Positions 61,199-64,000 of a DNA stretch of 64,000 nucleotides are shown here, in pieces. The stretch covers positions 337,502 to 401,501 of the forward strand of contig NZ_FNJA01000006.1 of NCBI RefSeq assembly GCF_900104385.1, read 5' to 3'. Origin of the DNA: Rhodoferax sp. OV413. GTDB lineage: Bacteria > Pseudomonadota > Gammaproteobacteria > Burkholderiales > Burkholderiaceae_C. Within the stretch, counting starts at the first letter, position 1; every line of letters starts with the position of its first letter. The notes below the pieces were generated by a model, which saw nothing but the letters and a program-made list of their open reading frames with translations, was not told the DNA's origin and searched no databases. The translations under genes and the position numbers were made by a program.

Positions 61199-62608
61199 AT
61201 GTTGATGAAAGCCGCCGCCCAGTCGCTCACCGAGCAACTTGCCAGCCATTTCGCCGAGCGCATCCGCAGCCGCCTGCTGGCCGGCGGCGCGCGTCTGCCC
61301 TCGGTGCGCCAGTGTGCGCAGCAGCACCAGGTGAGCGCGTCCACGGTGGTGGCGGCCTACGACCGGCTGCTGGCCCTGGGCCTGGTCGAAGCCCGCAAGA
61401 ACCGCGGGTTTTATGTAAGGGAAACGGCCCCGGCGCAGGATGTACTTGCGCGAGCAGCTACACATTCAGGAGCAAACGACGGCCCGCCACGCCGCCCCAT
61501 CGACGCCACCGCCCTGATGCGTGGCATGTTCCAGGGCGATAGCGACAAGCCCCAGCCGGGTATGGGCGTGCTGCCGCCCGACTGGCTGGAGAACAGCTTC
61601 ATGCCCGCCGCCGTGCGCCGGGTGGCGGCCGGCACGGCGGACTTTTCGCGCCGCTACGGCGACCCGGCGGGCGACCCGGGCCTGCGCCAGAGCCTGTCCA
61701 AAAAGCTGGCCGGCCTGCATGTGCATGCCGGGCCTGAGCAGATCATCACCACCGTGGGCGCCACCCATGCGCTGGACATTGCCAGCCGCACCCTGCTGCG
61801 CACCGGCGATTACGTGATGGTCGAGGAGCCGGGCTGGGCGGTGGAATTTGCCCGGCTCGAGGCCATGGGCATGCGCATCCTGCCGGTGCCGCGCCATGCC
61901 GACGGGCCGGACCTGGAGGTGATGGCGCGTTACTGCGAGGCGCACAGCCCTAAGCTGTTCGTCAGCGTCAGCGTGCTGCACAACCCCACCGGCTTCAGCC
62001 TCACGCCGGGCAGCGCACACCGGGTGCTGACCCTGGCCAACGCGCACAACTTTTACATCCTGGAAGACGATACCTACAGCCACCTGGCGCCCGAGCATGC
62101 GACCCGCCTGTGTGTGCTGGACGGGCTGCAGCGCACCCTGTACGCCAGCGGCTTCTCCAAGATCCTGGCTCCGGGCTGGCGCGTGGGCTTTCTGGCAGCG
62201 CCGCTGGCGCTGGTCGAGCGGCTCACCGACACCAAGCTGCTGGCCACCCTGACCACCCCGGCCCTGCTGGAGAAGGCCCTGGCCTGGTGTATCGACCAGG
62301 GCCAGCTGCGCCGCCATTCCGAACGGGTGCGCGAACGGCTCGACCAGGCGCGCGCCCGCAGCACCAAGCTGGCGCTGGCGGCCGGCTGCAGTTTTGCGTC
62401 GGAGCCGGCCGGCCTGTTTGGCTGGGTCGATACCGGCGTGGACACCGACGCGCTGGCCCAGCGCATGCTGGACGAGGGCTATATGCTGGCCCCCGGCGCG
62501 CTGTTCCACGCCAACCGCCAGCCCAGCAGCCTGATGCGTATCAATTTTGCGAATGCCCAGGATGCGGCTTTCTGGAAGGTGTTTATGCGGGTGCGCGATG
62601 GGGCTTGA
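61199..62608 (+). CDS. MocR-type regulator (GntR wHTH + aminotransferase-like domain)
   Basis: 469 residues from ATG 61199 (GGAG eight bases upstream; GTG 61190 and ATG 61205 are alternatives). A winged helix (about 8-72: RLPSVRQCAQQHQVSASTVV) precedes a linker that contains an in-frame dispersed repeat, then an aminotransferase-like domain with TVGATHALDIASRTLL, LHNPTGFSLTPG, ILEDDTYSHL and the PLP lysine in YASGFSKILAPGWRVGFL. It probably regulates the divergent EamA-LysE operon; the 122-bp gap contains the dyad TGGTA-A-TACCA at 61111-61121. Confidence 0.92.
   Translation: MLMKAAAQSLTEQLASHFAERIRSRLLAGGARLPSVRQCAQQHQVSASTVVAAYDRLLALGLVEARKNRGFYVRETAPAQDVLARAATHSGANDGPPRRPIDATALMRGMFQGDSDKPQPGMGVLPPDWLENSFMPAAVRRVAAGTADFSRRYGDPAGDPGLRQSLSKKLAGLHVHAGPEQIITTVGATHALDIASRTLLRTGDYVMVEEPGWAVEFARLEAMGMRILPVPRHADGPDLEVMARYCEAHSPKLFVSVSVLHNPTGFSLTPGSAHRVLTLANAHNFYILEDDTYSHLAPEHATRLCVLDGLQRTLYASGFSKILAPGWRVGFLAAPLALVERLTDTKLLATLTTPALLEKALAWCIDQGQLRRHSERVRERLDQARARSTKLALAAGCSFASEPAGLFGWVDTGVDTDALAQRMLDEGYMLAPGALFHANRQPSSLMRINFANAQDAAFWKVFMRVRDGA
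61408..61478 (+). repeat. Dispersed ~60-bp repeat, in-frame copy in the MocR linker
   Basis: GGCCCCGGCGCAGGATGTAC then TTGCGCGAGCAGCTACACAT and AGGAGCAAAC follow the family order. Read in frame it encodes ETAPAQDVLARAATHSGAND, the linker between the winged helix and the aminotransferase domain. Confidence 0.55.
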
Positions 62609-62620
62609 TATGCTGGCGCG

Positions 62621-63610
62621 ATGTTTTTAAGAATTCCGCTGCCTCGTTTCTTTTGTTCCGCTCTGGCGGCCTGCCTTATGGCTCCGCTGCTGGCCTGGGC
62701 CCAGCCGTCCAGCGCAGATGAGCCGCCCGCCGACTGCGCCAGCCGTTACCCACCGTTGGTGGCCACACCAGACAGCCCGGTGCGCGACCGTGGTTTTCTG
62801 TGGCGTATCAGCAAGGGCGGCCACACCTCCTACCTGTACGGCACCCTACATATAGGCAAACCCGAGTGGGCCCAGCCAGGTCCGCAGACCCAGGCCGCCC
62901 TGGACGCGAGTCAGCAGCTGGCGCTGGAAATGGACACTGTGCCCGCCACCATCCAGGCCCTGATGGCAGGCTTGGCGCGCCAGCCCGACCAGGTGCTGGC
63001 GCCCACCTTGGAGGCGCGTTTGCGCCAAGCCATTGCCCAATCTTGCCTGCCCCCCGCTTTGAGCGATATGTTGGCGCCGGAAATGCAGGTGACCATGTTG
63101 GCCATTGGCATGCTGCGCGCCGACGGATATTCGGGAGATTGGGGCGCAGACTTCCGGCTAGCCGCCATCGCCCATGCGCGCGCCATGCCGGTGGTGGGAC
63201 TGGAAAAACCGCAAGACCAAGTGCGGTTGCTGCTGGCCACCAATGCCGAGGACCGTAACGAGGGTGTCCAAGAGCAATTGGACGATATGGCCTCGGGCAA
63301 GGTGCGCCGTATCACTTTGCGCATGGTCCGCATGTGGGACGAGGCCGACTACGCCACTTTGCAGCGCTACAAGGCCTGGTGCGAATGTGCTCCGACGAAC
63401 GAGCGCGAGCGCCGCGCTATGAAAGCCTTGCTGGACGACCGCAACCTCGGCATGGCGCAGGCCATAGACCGCCTGCATGGGCAGGGTACCGCTGTCTTCG
63501 CTGCGGTCGGTAGCCTGCACATGGTTGGCCCCACCGGTCTTCCGGCCTGGATGGCCCGGCATGGCTACCGGGTGCAGCGCGTGGCGTTTGGCCGTGCGGG
63601 CAAAAATTAA
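62621..63610 (+). CDS. TraB/GumN family protein, secreted
   Basis: 329 residues. A signal peptide (FFCSALAACLMAPLLAWAQ) is followed by the TraB/GumN fold: GFLWRISKGGHTSYLYGTLH with the conserved GTLH motif, MPVVGLEKPQDQ with the conserved Glu, and a C-terminal VGSLHMVGPTGLP (GxxH) motif. The family is suggested to contain metalloproteases of the Tiki type. It starts 12 bp after the MocR gene, but shares no obvious function with it. Confidence 0.88.
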   Translation: MFLRIPLPRFFCSALAACLMAPLLAWAQPSSADEPPADCASRYPPLVATPDSPVRDRGFLWRISKGGHTSYLYGTLHIGKPEWAQPGPQTQAALDASQQLALEMDTVPATIQALMAGLARQPDQVLAPTLEARLRQAIAQSCLPPALSDMLAPEMQVTMLAIGMLRADGYSGDWGADFRLAAIAHARAMPVVGLEKPQDQVRLLLATNAEDRNEGVQEQLDDMASGKVRRITLRMVRMWDEADYATLQRYKAWCECAPTNERERRAMKALLDDRNLGMAQAIDRLHGQGTAVFAAVGSLHMVGPTGLPAWMARHGYRVQRVAFGRAGKN

Positions 63611-63666
63611 GCTACCGCAGACACGGCGCACGTGCTGGTTAGATTTGCTATAAATTATGTAGCGTG
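63609..63666 (+). repeat. Dispersed ~60-bp repeat (divergent copy)
   Basis: GCTACCGCAGACACGGCGCA then GATTTGCTATAAATTATGTAGC. It begins at the TraB/GumN stop codon and ends just before the IS30 end. Confidence 0.5.
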
Positions 63667-63684
63667 TGGCGCATTTATTTCCTG

Positions 63685-64000
63685 GGCGGATTCAAGTCCA
63701 AGTGCAACACAAGGGTCATTGGATAGTAGCGTGCGGTGGATGGTGTTTGAGCAAGAAATCGCGATAGGCCTCGATGGGCGAGTGCGCATTCAAGGTTTTA
63801 CGGGGGCGGTTGTTGATCTCATCGGCAATCGCATCGAGTTGCTCCTGGGTCACTTCAGACAGATCCATACCCTTGGGCAGATACTGGCGCACCAGCCCAT
63901 TCGTGTTCTCGTTGGTACCCCGTTGCCAAGGGCTGTGGGGATCACAGAAGTACACCGCAATGCCGGTATTGGCGCTGAGTTCCTTGTGACGAGCCATTTC
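63685..64000 (-). mobile_element. IS30-family insertion sequence, right end (continues beyond window)
   Basis: It comprises the 3' end of an IS30-type transposase plus the sequence GGCGGATTCAAGTCCAAGTG downstream, which probably contains the terminal inverted repeat. The exact end cannot be fixed because the other end is outside the window. Confidence 0.75.
63716..64000 (-). CDS. IS30-family transposase, C-terminal part
   Basis: The last 94 residues or so of the transposase; the frame stays open to the window edge. Diagnostic IS30 segment: FCDPHSPWQRGTNENTNGLV, then RQYLPKGMDLSEVTQEQLDA and NNRPRKTLNAHSPIEAY. The catalytic DDE glutamate is in the GTNENTNG motif. Nothing visible indicates truncation at this end. 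Confidence 0.95.
   Translation of the reverse strand, partial: EMARHKELSANTGIAVYFCDPHSPWQRGTNENTNGLVRQYLPKGMDLSEVTQEQLDAIADEINNRPRKTLNAHSPIEAYRDFLLKHHPPHATIQ

Noticed and set aside
63716..64000. Novel integrase-like gene at the right edge
   Set aside because: The PHSPWQRGTNENTNG segment identifies an ordinary IS30-family transposase.

Overview
The window is a GC-rich bacterial chromosome segment that reads as a betaproteobacterium of the Burkholderiales, most likely the family Comamonadaceae (Rhodoferax/Polaromonas-like). This rests on gene content (tripartite tricarboxylate transport genes with TctDE, a ccoNOQPGH cluster with an FNR/ANR-type regulator and hemN, GabR/GabT/GabD, ArgP/ArgO) and on a dense family of short intergenic repeats of the kind seen in that group. 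No tRNA, rRNA, CRISPR array or prophage was seen. Both window ends cut genes: a GGDEF protein on the left and an IS30-type transposase on the right.

Layout. 1-9.3 kb: end of a diguanylate cyclase, then leftward genes for TctA/TctB, the TctD/TctE two-component system, a lipoprotein Cu,Zn superoxide dismutase, and a coupled hybrid histidine kinase/HD-GYP pair. 9.4-15.5 kb: aconitase, DsbD, a DUF167 protein and a LysE exporter, all leftward. 15.7-21 kb: small metabolic and regulatory genes (CBS protein, homocysteine methyltransferase, a RidA homologue divergent from a LysR regulator, an SDR divergent from an AraC regulator). 21.2-22.6 kb: argG. 22.6-28.7 kb: a FadR-type GntR regulator divergent from an ABC transporter and two dehydrogenases that look like a sugar-acid catabolic operon; a 159-bp MITE sits inside it. 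28.7-41.9 kb: uspA, the ccoI/ccoS assembly genes, ccoNOQP, ccoG, ccoH, fnr and hemN, with three FNR boxes that tie the region into one microaerobic respiration regulon. 42-48.8 kb: argO/argP, a histidine phosphatase, and gabR divergent from gabTD. 48.9-54.4 kb: small single genes (cupin, TonB-like lipoprotein, ferredoxin, GNAT, RidA, DUF805, NRDE, excalibur protein) and a 0.5-kb near-palindromic repeat element. 54.4-61.1 kb: a leftward run of EamA and LysE exporters, an aminotransferase, two tandem PhzF paralogues and cpdB, headed by a divergent MocR regulator. 61.2-64 kb: that MocR gene, a TraB/GumN protein and the IS30 fragment.

The most unusual signal is not a gene cluster but repeats. A roughly 60-bp repeat family occurs about 14 times in 64 kb, mostly directly 3' of stop codons. 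Three copies lie in frame inside coding sequence: two in dsbD (signal peptide, and the last membrane segment/linker) and one at the domain junction of the MocR gene. Two larger hairpin-forming elements (159 bp and about 530 bp) are also present. All functional statements are homology- and motif-based readings by eye; no database search was run.
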